This document shows, piece by piece, positions 23,856 to 30,909 of a DNA stretch of 64,000 bases. Position numbers and translations under genes: made by a program. Position 1 is the first letter of the stretch. Every line of letters starts with the position of its first letter. Location: contig NZ_JBDFMH010000001.1 in assembly GCF_047238125.1 (NCBI RefSeq), positions 2,666,001 through 2,730,000 on the forward strand, read 5' to 3'. This DNA comes from JBDFMH01 sp047238125 (GTDB lineage: Bacteria > Pseudomonadota > Alphaproteobacteria > Sphingomonadales > Sphingomonadaceae). The notes beneath the pieces were generated by a model. It did not search any database. It had not been told where the DNA came from and was given only the letters and a program-made list of their open reading frames with translations.

Positions 23856-24959
23856 ATGACCGAACCGACCCCGAAGCCCTGGATCCAGGCCATCGCCCCC
23901 TATGTGCCGGGCCGTTCCACTACCGACAGCGGCGCGAAGGCGATTAAGCTTTCGTCCAACGAGAACCCGTTCGGCACCGGCCAGGCGGCGCGCGACGCTT
24001 ATGAAGGCGCGGTGCGCACGCTCGACCGCTATCCAGATGCCGGCGCGACTGCGCTGCGTGAGGCGATCGCCGCGCATTACGGGCTGGATCCCGCGCGCGT
24101 GATCCACGGCACGGGGTCGGACGAGGTGCTGCACCTGGCGGCCGGCGCCTTCGCCGGCGTCGACGACGAGGTGCTGTACGTCCGCTACGGCTTCTCGGTC
24201 TACGACATCGCAGCGCGGCGGGTGGGGGCGACGCCGGTGGTGGCGCCCGATACCGACTATGCAACCGATGTCGATGCGCTGATCGCGCATGTCACGCCGC
24301 GCACTCGCGTCGTCTATCTCGCGAACCCCAACAACCCGACCGGCACCTATACCAGCCGCGCCGATATCGCCCGGCTGCATGCCGCGCTGCCCGGCGATTG
24401 CCTGCTGGTGGTGGACCAAGCCTATGCCGAATATCTTGATCCGGCGGACGACGATGGCGCGTTTGCGCTGGCGCAGATGGCGCCAAACGTGCTGGTCACG
24501 CGCACCTTTTCCAAGATCTTCGGGCTGGCGGCGGAGCGGATCGGCTGGGGCTATGGCCCGGCCGCGGTGATCGCGGCGATGCACAAGATCCGCGCGCCGT
24601 TCAACGTCACCACCGCGGGCCAGCAGGCGGCGATCGCGGCGCTCGGCGATACCGCGTTCGTGGCGCAGAGCCGCGACCATAATCGCGCATGGCTGGGCTG
24701 GTTCGAGGATGAGATGCGCCGGATCGGGCTCAATCCGGTGCCGTCGAAGGCCAATTTCTCATTGGTGCTGTTCGAAGGGCCGCTGTCTGCCGAACAAGCC
24801 TACAAGGGTTTGATGGAGCGCGGCTATATCGTGCGCTGGCTGCCGGGCCAGGGCCTGCCGCACGGCCTGCGCATCACAATCGGCACTGAAGAGGAGACGC
24901 GGGGCGTCGCCGCAGTACTCGGCGAACTCGTCGCGCAGCACAACGCCGTGCCGGCCTGA
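23856..24959 (+). CDS. hisC: Histidinol-phosphate aminotransferase
   Basis: This 367-residue PLP enzyme has KLSSNENPFG near the N-terminus, YPDAG, LANPNNPTGT (about 155-164), DQAYAEY and the PLP lysine in TFSKIFGLAAERIGWG (Lys220). It transaminates imidazole-acetol phosphate in histidine synthesis. In alphaproteobacteria HisC often also serves tyrosine and phenylalanine synthesis, which fits its coupling to tyrA (TGATG overlap). The ATG at 23856 was chosen because upstream sequence in frame is unlike the family and overlaps the divergent metX gene. Confidence 0.94.
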   Translation: MTEPTPKPWIQAIAPYVPGRSTTDSGAKAIKLSSNENPFGTGQAARDAYEGAVRTLDRYPDAGATALREAIAAHYGLDPARVIHGTGSDEVLHLAAGAFAGVDDEVLYVRYGFSVYDIAARRVGATPVVAPDTDYATDVDALIAHVTPRTRVVYLANPNNPTGTYTSRADIARLHAALPGDCLLVVDQAYAEYLDPADDDGAFALAQMAPNVLVTRTFSKIFGLAAERIGWGYGPAAVIAAMHKIRAPFNVTTAGQQAAIAALGDTAFVAQSRDHNRAWLGWFEDEMRRIGLNPVPSKANFSLVLFEGPLSAEQAYKGLMERGYIVRWLPGQGLPHGLRITIGTEEETRGVAAVLGELVAQHNAVPA

Positions 24960-25864
24960 TGCTGCCGTTTGCGCGCGTCACCATCATCGGGCTCGGGCTG
25001 ATCGGATCGTCGATCGCGCATGCCGTGCGCCGGGCGATGCCGACAGTGCGGATCACCGGTCATGATGCCGATGGCGATGTGCGTGCGCGCGCCGACGCGC
25101 TGGGCTTCCTCGACGATATCGCGGATACGCCCGGCACTGCCGTGATCGATGCCGATCTGGTGATGCTGTGCGTGCCGGTGGGCGCGATGGGCGCGGTGGC
25201 GGAAGCGATCGCACCCGATCTGCCGGCCGATGCGATCGTCAGCGATGTCGGCGGATCTAAGGCCAGCGTGATCGCCGCGTTGCGCGCTGCGCTGCCGGAT
25301 ACGGTGATCGTGCCCGGCCATCCCGTCGCCGGCACCGAATTCAGCGGGCCGGAAGCCGGCTTCGCCAGCCTGTTCGACGGGCGCTGGTGCATTCTCACCC
25401 CAGATGACAGCGCACCTTCAGTCGCGGTCGAGCGGATGCGGGGCTTCTGGCAGCGCCTGGGCGCCAATGTCGAACTGATGGATGCCCGCCATCATGATCT
25501 GGTGCTGGCCGTGACCAGCCATGTGCCGCACCTGATCGCCTATTCGATCGTCGGCACCGCATCCGATCTCGAGGAGGTCACCCGCTCAGAAGTCATCAAA
25601 TTCTCGGCCGGTGGTTTCCGCGATTTCACCCGCATCGCAGCCTCTGACCCGACGATGTGGCGCGATGTGTTCCTGAACAACCGTGAGGCGGTGCTGGAAA
25701 TCCTGCAGCGGCTGACCGAGGACGTGACCATGCTGCAGCGCGCGATCCGCTGGGGTGATGGCGATGCGCTCTTCGATCTGTTCACCCGTACGCGGGAAAT
25801 CCGCCGCTCGATCATCGATCAGGGGCAGGATGATGCGCGCCCTGATTTCGGTCGCGCGCACTGA
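24959..25864 (+). CDS. tyrA: Prephenate/arogenate dehydrogenase
   Basis: This 301-residue dehydrogenase has the dinucleotide loop IIGLGLIGSSIAHAV (about 9-23), DVGGSK, PGHPVAGTEFSGPEAG and VTSHVPHLIAYS with the catalytic His pair. It oxidatively decarboxylates prephenate or arogenate in tyrosine synthesis. No chorismate mutase domain or ACT domain is attached, so it is the cyclohexadienyl-type monofunctional form. The start is coupled to hisC by TGATG, and it converges on plsC with a 2-base gap. Confidence 0.93.
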   Translation: MLPFARVTIIGLGLIGSSIAHAVRRAMPTVRITGHDADGDVRARADALGFLDDIADTPGTAVIDADLVMLCVPVGAMGAVAEAIAPDLPADAIVSDVGGSKASVIAALRAALPDTVIVPGHPVAGTEFSGPEAGFASLFDGRWCILTPDDSAPSVAVERMRGFWQRLGANVELMDARHHDLVLAVTSHVPHLIAYSIVGTASDLEEVTRSEVIKFSAGGFRDFTRIAASDPTMWRDVFLNNREAVLEILQRLTEDVTMLQRAIRWGDGDALFDLFTRTREIRRSIIDQGQDDARPDFGRAH

Positions 25865-25866
25865 TC

Positions 25867-26565
25867 TCAGGCGCCGCCGGTCTCGATCCGGTTTATCTCT
25901 TCCCAGACGCGCTGCTCGGCCTCGCGGCGCGGCAGTCCGGGCGGGATCGGCGCACCGAACCGGAAGGTGATCACGCCCGGATATTTGAGGAAGCCGCGCC
26001 GGGGATAGAGCCGGCCGCTGTCGATCGCGACCGGCACGACCGGAAGGCCAAGCTGCCGATAAAGCCCCGCGAAGCCCGGCTTCAGCGCAGGCGTCTCGCC
26101 AGGCGGCACGCGCGTTCCTTCCGGAAAGATCACGATCGATCGCCCCTCGGCCTGTGCTGCGCGCGCCGCCGCCAGCATCCGCCGAAGCGCGCTCGACGAT
26201 CCTTCACGATCGACCGGGATCACGCCATGACGCCGCGCCACCTTGCCCCAGCCGGGCATGTCGGCCAGCTCGCGCTTCACCACCACTGCGGGCAATTCGA
26301 TCAGCACCAGCATCTCTAGGGTCTCGTACATCGACTGATGCTTGGCGGCGATCAGTGCGGTCCCGGTCGGCAGCGTGCCTTCGACGCGGGTCTCGATGCC
26401 CAGGATATGGCGCGCGCACCAGCGGTGATAGCGCGCCCAGCGTTCGGCATGATCGCGCACCGCCTTGTCGCTGAACGATGCGATCGCCAGCGCGATCAGC
26501 ACGGCCCCGATCGATCCGAGGTAGAACAGGATCGTGAACAGCAGCGAGCGCAGGAAGATCATCAC
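25867..26565 (-). CDS. plsC: 1-acyl-sn-glycerol-3-phosphate acyltransferase
   Basis: This 232-residue inner-membrane acyltransferase has an N-terminal transmembrane segment, the catalytic HxxxxE form AKHQSMYETLE (His76, Glu81) and FPEGTR (about 146-151). It acylates lysophosphatidic acid to phosphatidic acid. Glu replaces the Asp of the usual HX4D motif, a change also found in related acyltransferases. It is the last gene of ftsE-ftsX-ydcF-plsC and overlaps the ydcF-like gene by 4 bases. Confidence 0.92.
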   Translation of the reverse strand: MMIFLRSLLFTILFYLGSIGAVLIALAIASFSDKAVRDHAERWARYHRWCARHILGIETRVEGTLPTGTALIAAKHQSMYETLEMLVLIELPAVVVKRELADMPGWGKVARRHGVIPVDREGSSSALRRMLAAARAAQAEGRSIVIFPEGTRVPPGETPALKPGFAGLYRQLGLPVVPVAIDSGRLYPRRGFLKYPGVITFRFGAPIPPGLPRREAEQRVWEEINRIETGGA

Positions 26566-27092
26566 AGCCCCAATGGCGCGGTCAGCCGGCGCAGTAGATA
26601 TTTGGTATATTCGGTCGTCAGCAGCAGTAGCCCGGGTTCCCCCGGTACCGCATCGGGCACCAAAGTCACGCCTGCGGGCAGCATGCGCGCCACTTCATAA
26701 CGGGCACGCGGCATGTGCCAGCCATTGGTGATCAGCCGGATCGACCGATAATTGCCGCGTCGCACCCAGTCGGCGGTCTCCTCGGCATTGGTGCGGGTAT
26801 CGACCGACTCGCGGCCAAGATCCACGCGCGCCGCCACCAACGCCGGATCGACACGATATTCGGCGGCCAGCTCGGCCAGTCGCACGCGCCGGTCGGCACC
26901 GGAAACCAGCATCCGTTTCGCACGACCTTGGCCCAATAGTGCCAGGCCGCGCGGCACGCGCCCGGGCCCGCCCGTCACCACAACGATTGCATCGGTCGCG
27001 CCATCACCCGCCGGGCCCGGCAGCGTGACTGCGAACAGCGCGAAGCCCAGCAGGTAGATCAGCGCCGCCGCCGCCGCGATCCGCGCGATCAC
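26562..27092 (-). CDS. YdcF family protein (DUF218)
   Basis: This 176-residue protein has one N-terminal transmembrane segment (AAAAALIYLLGFALFAVTL). The DUF218 fold follows: DAIVVVTGGPGRVPRGLALL, KRMLVSGADRR, NAEETADWVRR and RLITNGWHMPRAR. Homologues such as SanA/ElyC affect envelope integrity; the reaction is unknown. The GTG at 27092 was chosen because it overlaps the ftsX stop (GTGA) and begins the membrane segment; the frame continues upstream only as an antisense-like extension within ftsX. Confidence 0.86.
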   Translation of the reverse strand: MIARIAAAAALIYLLGFALFAVTLPGPAGDGATDAIVVVTGGPGRVPRGLALLGQGRAKRMLVSGADRRVRLAELAAEYRVDPALVAARVDLGRESVDTRTNAEETADWVRRGNYRSIRLITNGWHMPRARYEVARMLPAGVTLVPDAVPGEPGLLLLTTEYTKYLLRRLTAPLGL

Positions 27093-27976
27093 AGGATCTG
27101 CCTCAGCGCAGTCACGACCGTCCAGCGCGCGGCCAGCATCGCCAGCAGCGTGCCGGCCAGCGGCAGCGCCGCCAGTGCGACCCAGGCGGCGGGCGGCAGC
27201 GCGATCGATCCGATCAGCTCGGATCCCAGTCGCGCCACCTGCGCGCCCAGCGCCACGATCACCAGCACCGCCAGCCCCAGCCCCAGCAGGCTGCCGAACA
27301 GCGCGTCGAGCGCAATCCGCCGCTGGAACAGGCGGGCGATCTGCAGGTCGGTCGCGCCCAGCAGGTGCATCACGTCGATCGTCGCACGGTGGGTATTCAG
27401 CGCCGCCCGCGCCGCCAGCACGACCGTGAAGCCGGTCGCCGCCGCCATCAGCACCACCAGCCCCACCGCCAGCCATTTCAGCGCGGCGATCAGCCCTGCC
27501 AACGGCGCGAGCGTGGTTGCATGGTCGTCGATCCGCGCTGCGGGCGCGGCGTCGCGGATCAACGCCGAGATCCGCTGGCGTTGCGCCGGATCGGCCAGGT
27601 CGACGTCGATCATCGCCGGCAGCGGCAGCTCGCGCCCCAACCCCTCCGCCCCCAGCCACGGCGCCACCATCGCCTCGAGTTCCGCATCGGGAACGCGGTC
27701 TGCGCGACGCACGGCGGGATCGCGCGCGAGGCGCGAGACGATCGCGTTGGTCTGCCGCTGGCGCACGGCAGGATCGGCGGCCACGATCTGCACGGTCAGT
27801 CGCTCTGCCAGATCCGATCCCAGCCCACGCGCGGCGTGGCCCAGCCCCAGTCCGCCGGCAGCGGCAAGCGCAGTTAGGAACATCATGATCGCGATCACCA
27901 GCGGCATCGGGCCGGCGATCCGGCCTTCGGGCAGCAGGCGGCGATCGGCGGCGGCAGGGCCGAAGGCGAATTTCAT
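27089..27976 (-). CDS. ftsX: Cell division protein FtsX
   Basis: This 295-residue permease-like protein has four transmembrane segments (about 24-46 and three in the C-terminal half) and an extracytoplasmic loop between the first two, as FtsX requires. The HRATIDVMHLLGATDLQIARLFQRR segment is typical of the cytoplasmic coupling helix. With FtsE it controls septal peptidoglycan hydrolases. It overlaps ftsE upstream (ATGA) and the ydcF-like gene downstream (GTGA). Confidence 0.92.
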   Translation of the reverse strand: MKFAFGPAAADRRLLPEGRIAGPMPLVIAIMMFLTALAAAGGLGLGHAARGLGSDLAERLTVQIVAADPAVRQRQTNAIVSRLARDPAVRRADRVPDAELEAMVAPWLGAEGLGRELPLPAMIDVDLADPAQRQRISALIRDAAPAARIDDHATTLAPLAGLIAALKWLAVGLVVLMAAATGFTVVLAARAALNTHRATIDVMHLLGATDLQIARLFQRRIALDALFGSLLGLGLAVLVIVALGAQVARLGSELIGSIALPPAAWVALAALPLAGTLLAMLAARWTVVTALRQIL

Positions 27977-28686
27977 GGCGCCGCCGTCGCGCGTGGCGGC
28001 GGATAACGCAAGGCGCCGGTGGGATCGGACAGCCGCCCGCGATCGAGCCGCATCATCTCCGCATTGCCGACCCGGCTGAGCAGATGGATGTCGTGGGTGG
28101 CGACCACCACGGTGGTGCCGAGCTTGTTCAGCGCATCGAACAGGTGGAGCAGCCGGCTCGCCATCTCGGGATCGACATTGCCGGTCGGCTCGTCCGCCAC
28201 CAGGATCTCGGGCCGGCCGATCACCGCGCGCGCGATCGCCACGCGCTGCTGTTCGCCGCCGGAAAGCGTCGCGGGTCGCGCGGTCGCGCGCGCCGACAGG
28301 CCAACCCAAGCCAGCATCTCGCGCACCGGCGTCTCCAGATCGGCCTCCTCGACACCCGCCACCCGCAGCGGCAGCGCGATATTGTCGAACGCGGAGAGAT
28401 AGGGGACGAGCCGGAAATCCTGGAACACCACGCCGATGCGGCGGCGGAATCCGGGCATCCGCGTGCGCGGCAGCGTCACGACATCTTCACCAAACAGGCG
28501 GATCAGCCCGCGGCTGGGGCGCTGGGCGAGATAGAGGAGCTTGAGCAGCGATGTCTTGCCCGCACCGGACGGCCCGGTCAGGAAATAGAAGGCCCCGGGA
28601 GCCAGGCTGAAGCTGATGTCCGACAGCGTTTCCGCCCCGGTGCCGTAGCGCAGGCCGACATTTTCGAACTGCACGATGGTCGACAC
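27973..28686 (-). CDS. ftsE: Cell division ATP-binding protein FtsE
   Basis: This 237-residue ABC ATPase has Walker A TGPSGAGKTS (about 37-46), a Q-loop (VFQDFRLVPYLSAFDNIALPLRV), the signature LSGGEQQRVAIARA and Walker B ILVADEPTGNVD. It pairs with FtsX at the division site. I chose the GTG at 28686 since a GGGAGGAG ribosome-binding site lies just upstream; an ATG 16 codons earlier adds a tail unlike FtsE. It heads the four-gene envelope operon. Confidence 0.94.
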   Translation of the reverse strand: MSTIVQFENVGLRYGTGAETLSDISFSLAPGAFYFLTGPSGAGKTSLLKLLYLAQRPSRGLIRLFGEDVVTLPRTRMPGFRRRIGVVFQDFRLVPYLSAFDNIALPLRVAGVEEADLETPVREMLAWVGLSARATARPATLSGGEQQRVAIARAVIGRPEILVADEPTGNVDPEMASRLLHLFDALNKLGTTVVVATHDIHLLSRVGNAEMMRLDRGRLSDPTGALRYPPPRATAAP

Positions 28687-28840
28687 CGCGCTCCTCCCTC
28701 TTCGGCCCCAGGCGCCTTGCACGGCTGCCGCCATGGCAGCAACCGCGCCCGCTCACCCTTGCGGCTTGCATCGGGCGGCGACAAGATGCTTAGTCGCAGC
28801 CATCCGGCATCCGCCGGGCGACCAGGCTATCCGGAACGCG

Positions 28841-29533
28841 ATGATCCTCTCCTGCCCAGCCTGCCAGACCCGTTATCTGGTTCCCGATGCGGCGATCGGG
28901 CCGAATGGCCGTCAGGTGCGCTGCGCATCGTGCCGCCACAGTTGGTTCGAAGGCCCACCGGTGCTCGATCTCGCTCCCCGCATCGAGCCCAGCGAGGCGG
29001 ATTCGGGTGCGGTGCCGATCCCGCCGCCGATGCCGCCGATGTTCGCCGAGGAACCCCCTGTCGCAGTGGCGGACGCCGGGCCGGTGGACGACCCGGATTT
29101 CCGCCCCCGCCGCAATCCGGCGAAGCTGTGGACGATCGCTGCGGTGGCGACGGCCGTGCTGCTGCTGGCGGCGCTGGGCGCTGTAATGGCGTTCGGCTCA
29201 CCGGCGCTGCTTGCACAGCTCGGCCTGCCGGTCAGTCAGGCCGTGAAGCTCGATATCGTCGGCGATGCCAGCCGGCGCACGATGGAATCGGGCAACGAGT
29301 TGCTGGAGGTGAAGGGCCGCATCACCAACCCCACCGATGGCGCGCAACCCGTGCCTGACATTCGCGCCGAGTTGCGCGACGCCTCGGGCCGCACCGTCTA
29401 CAGCTGGACGATCGCGCGGCCGGTCGATCGGCTGCCGGCGGGCGGCACCGCCGATTTCGACAGCGCCGCGGTCGATGTGCCGCGTGGTGCGTCCGCGCTC
29501 AACCTCAGCTTTGCCGATCGCGTCGCGAACTGA
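28841..29533 (+). CDS. MJ0042-type zinc-ribbon membrane protein
   Basis: This 230-residue protein begins with a zinc ribbon, MILSCPACQTRYLVPDAAIG with a second CASC pair at about residues 28-31. A proline-rich linker leads to one transmembrane helix (about 92-114) and a C-terminal extracytoplasmic domain with EVKGRITNPTDGAQPVPDI, resembling DUF3426-like domains. The function is unknown; such proteins may sense the envelope. It diverges from ftsE; the 154-base gap between them shows no motif I can support. pfkA follows 15 bases downstream. Confidence 0.82.
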   Translation: MILSCPACQTRYLVPDAAIGPNGRQVRCASCRHSWFEGPPVLDLAPRIEPSEADSGAVPIPPPMPPMFAEEPPVAVADAGPVDDPDFRPRRNPAKLWTIAAVATAVLLLAALGAVMAFGSPALLAQLGLPVSQAVKLDIVGDASRRTMESGNELLEVKGRITNPTDGAQPVPDIRAELRDASGRTVYSWTIARPVDRLPAGGTADFDSAAVDVPRGASALNLSFADRVAN

Positions 29534-29548
29534 TCGGGCGGACAGGGC

Positions 29549-30652
29549 TTGCATATCGGGATCCTCACCGGCGGCGGTGACGTGCCGGGGCTCAATCCCT
29601 GCATCCGATCGATCACGCTTTCGGCGATCGATCTCGGCTGGCGCGTGACCGGCTTCCGCCGTGGCTGGCAGGGTTTCCTGGCGATCGATCCCACCGATCC
29701 GGCCACCATCGCCGCCAACAGCCGCCCGCTGGATCGCGAAGCCGTGCGCGGCATCGATCGGATGGGCGGCACCATCCTCCACACGTCGCGCGCCGATCCG
29801 CGCACCGTGCCCGGTGGCGATCGCACCGCGCATGTCCTGCACGTGCTCGATCGGCTCGGTGTCGATGCGCTGATCACCTTGGGCGGCGATGGCACGCTGC
29901 GTTTCTCGGCGCATCTGTCGGCGCAGGGCTTCCCCGTCGTCTCGATCCCCAAGACGATGGACAATGACGTTTTCGGCACCGATTATTGCATCGGTTTCTC
30001 GACCGCCGTCAGCCGCTCGGTCGAGGCGATCAACGCGCTGCGCACCACGATCGAGAGCCACGAGCGGATCGGTGTCGTCGAACTGTTCGGCCGGCGATCC
30101 GGTGAGACGGCGCTGCTGGCGGGGTTTCTGGCGCAGGTCGATCGCACCGTGATCGCCGAGGTGCCGGTCGATCTCGACCGGCTGGTGCCGCTGCTTGCCG
30201 CCGACAAGAAGTCACGGCCCGCCGCTTACGCGGTCTGCGTGATTTCGGAAGGCGCCGACATCGCGGGCGAGGCGGATACGCCCGACGCGGATCTCTCGCG
30301 TCCCGCAACGCAGCGCGCGATGGTCGGCGTCGGCCAGCGGCTCGCCAAGGAGATCGAGGCGCGCACCGGCCACGGTACCGTGGTTCAGGAACTGGCCTAT
30401 CTGATGCGCGCGGGCGAACCCGATGCGTTGGATCGGATGGTCGGGTTCGCGTTCGGCGGCCTCGCGGTGCAGCTGATCCAGCAGCACGCAACTGGCCAGA
30501 TGGTGGCGCTGAAGGGCGGCAATTATGCGCGGGTGCCGATCGATACCTTGCTGGGTGGCACCAAGACAGTCGATGTCGGCGGGCTATACGATGCCGATGC
30601 CTATCGCGCCCGGCTGATGACGGTCGAGGGCATGCCGATGTTCCTCTATTGA
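29549..30652 (+). CDS. pfkA: 6-phosphofructokinase
   Basis: This 367-residue enzyme has GILTGGGDVPGLN at the N-terminus, LGGDGTLRF, and PKTMDNDVFGTDYCIGF, the substrate motif with the catalytic Asp. The Gly in GGDGT suggests ATP rather than pyrophosphate as donor. A TTG at 29549 preceded by GGACAGGG is the likely start; no ATG or GTG in frame lies before the conserved glycine motif. Many sphingomonads use the Entner-Doudoroff route, so a phosphofructokinase of this longer bacterial/plant-like type is worth noting. Confidence 0.85.
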   Translation: MHIGILTGGGDVPGLNPCIRSITLSAIDLGWRVTGFRRGWQGFLAIDPTDPATIAANSRPLDREAVRGIDRMGGTILHTSRADPRTVPGGDRTAHVLHVLDRLGVDALITLGGDGTLRFSAHLSAQGFPVVSIPKTMDNDVFGTDYCIGFSTAVSRSVEAINALRTTIESHERIGVVELFGRRSGETALLAGFLAQVDRTVIAEVPVDLDRLVPLLAADKKSRPAAYAVCVISEGADIAGEADTPDADLSRPATQRAMVGVGQRLAKEIEARTGHGTVVQELAYLMRAGEPDALDRMVGFAFGGLAVQLIQQHATGQMVALKGGNYARVPIDTLLGGTKTVDVGGLYDADAYRARLMTVEGMPMFLY

Positions 30653-30656
30653 GGCG

Positions 30657-30685
30657 TTGCGGGGGCGGATATGCTCTGCTAGGGG
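30657..30685 (+). promoter_or_regulatory. Predicted promoter of tRNA-Leu
   Basis: TTGCGG (30657-30662), 17 bases, TAGGGG (30680-30685), ending 47 bases before the tRNA. The layout equals that before rpmI, rpmJ and rho. Confidence 0.5.
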
Positions 30686-30732
30686 CCTGCGCCTGCCAGC
30701 GCCCCGGCATCCGCCAGGGCCCTTCTCGATGT

Positions 30733-30819
30733 GCGGTCGTGGCGGAACTGGTAGACGCGCAACGTTGAGGTCGTTGTGGCCGAAAGGCCGTGGAAGTTCG
30801 AGTCTTCTCGACCGCACCA
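30733..30819 (+). tRNA. tRNA-Leu (anticodon GAG)
   Basis: The 87-base gene folds as a class II tRNA. The acceptor stem GCGGTCG pairs with CGACCGC, the anticodon stem is CAACG/CGTTG with loop TTGAGGT and anticodon GAG at 30767-30769. A long variable arm (TGGCCGAAAGGCCGTG) precedes the T arm with TTCGAGT. The 3' CCA is encoded. It reads CUC/CUU leucine codons, important in this GC-rich genome. Confidence 0.97.
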
Positions 30820-30864
30820 TCGAAACCGTGCGGCGGGCCTTGTCGGGGCCGCCGTTCGCTGCCA

Positions 30865-30882
30865 TCCGGCGGATATGCCGGA
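30865..30882 (+). terminator. Possible terminator after tRNA-Leu
   Basis: TCCGGC-GGATAT-GCCGGA is a 6-base stem with a 6-base loop followed by CCTTTTCAGTTTT. It lies between the tRNA and the sensor kinase start; the broken T-run makes it only a candidate. Confidence 0.35.
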
Positions 30883-30909
30883 CCTTTTCAGTTTTGGGGC
30901 CAGCCGGGC

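Noticed and set aside
28687..28840. Divergent promoters in the ftsE/zinc-ribbon gap
   Set aside because: Several TTG hexamers occur but none has a TA-type element at 16-18 bases, so nothing is supported.
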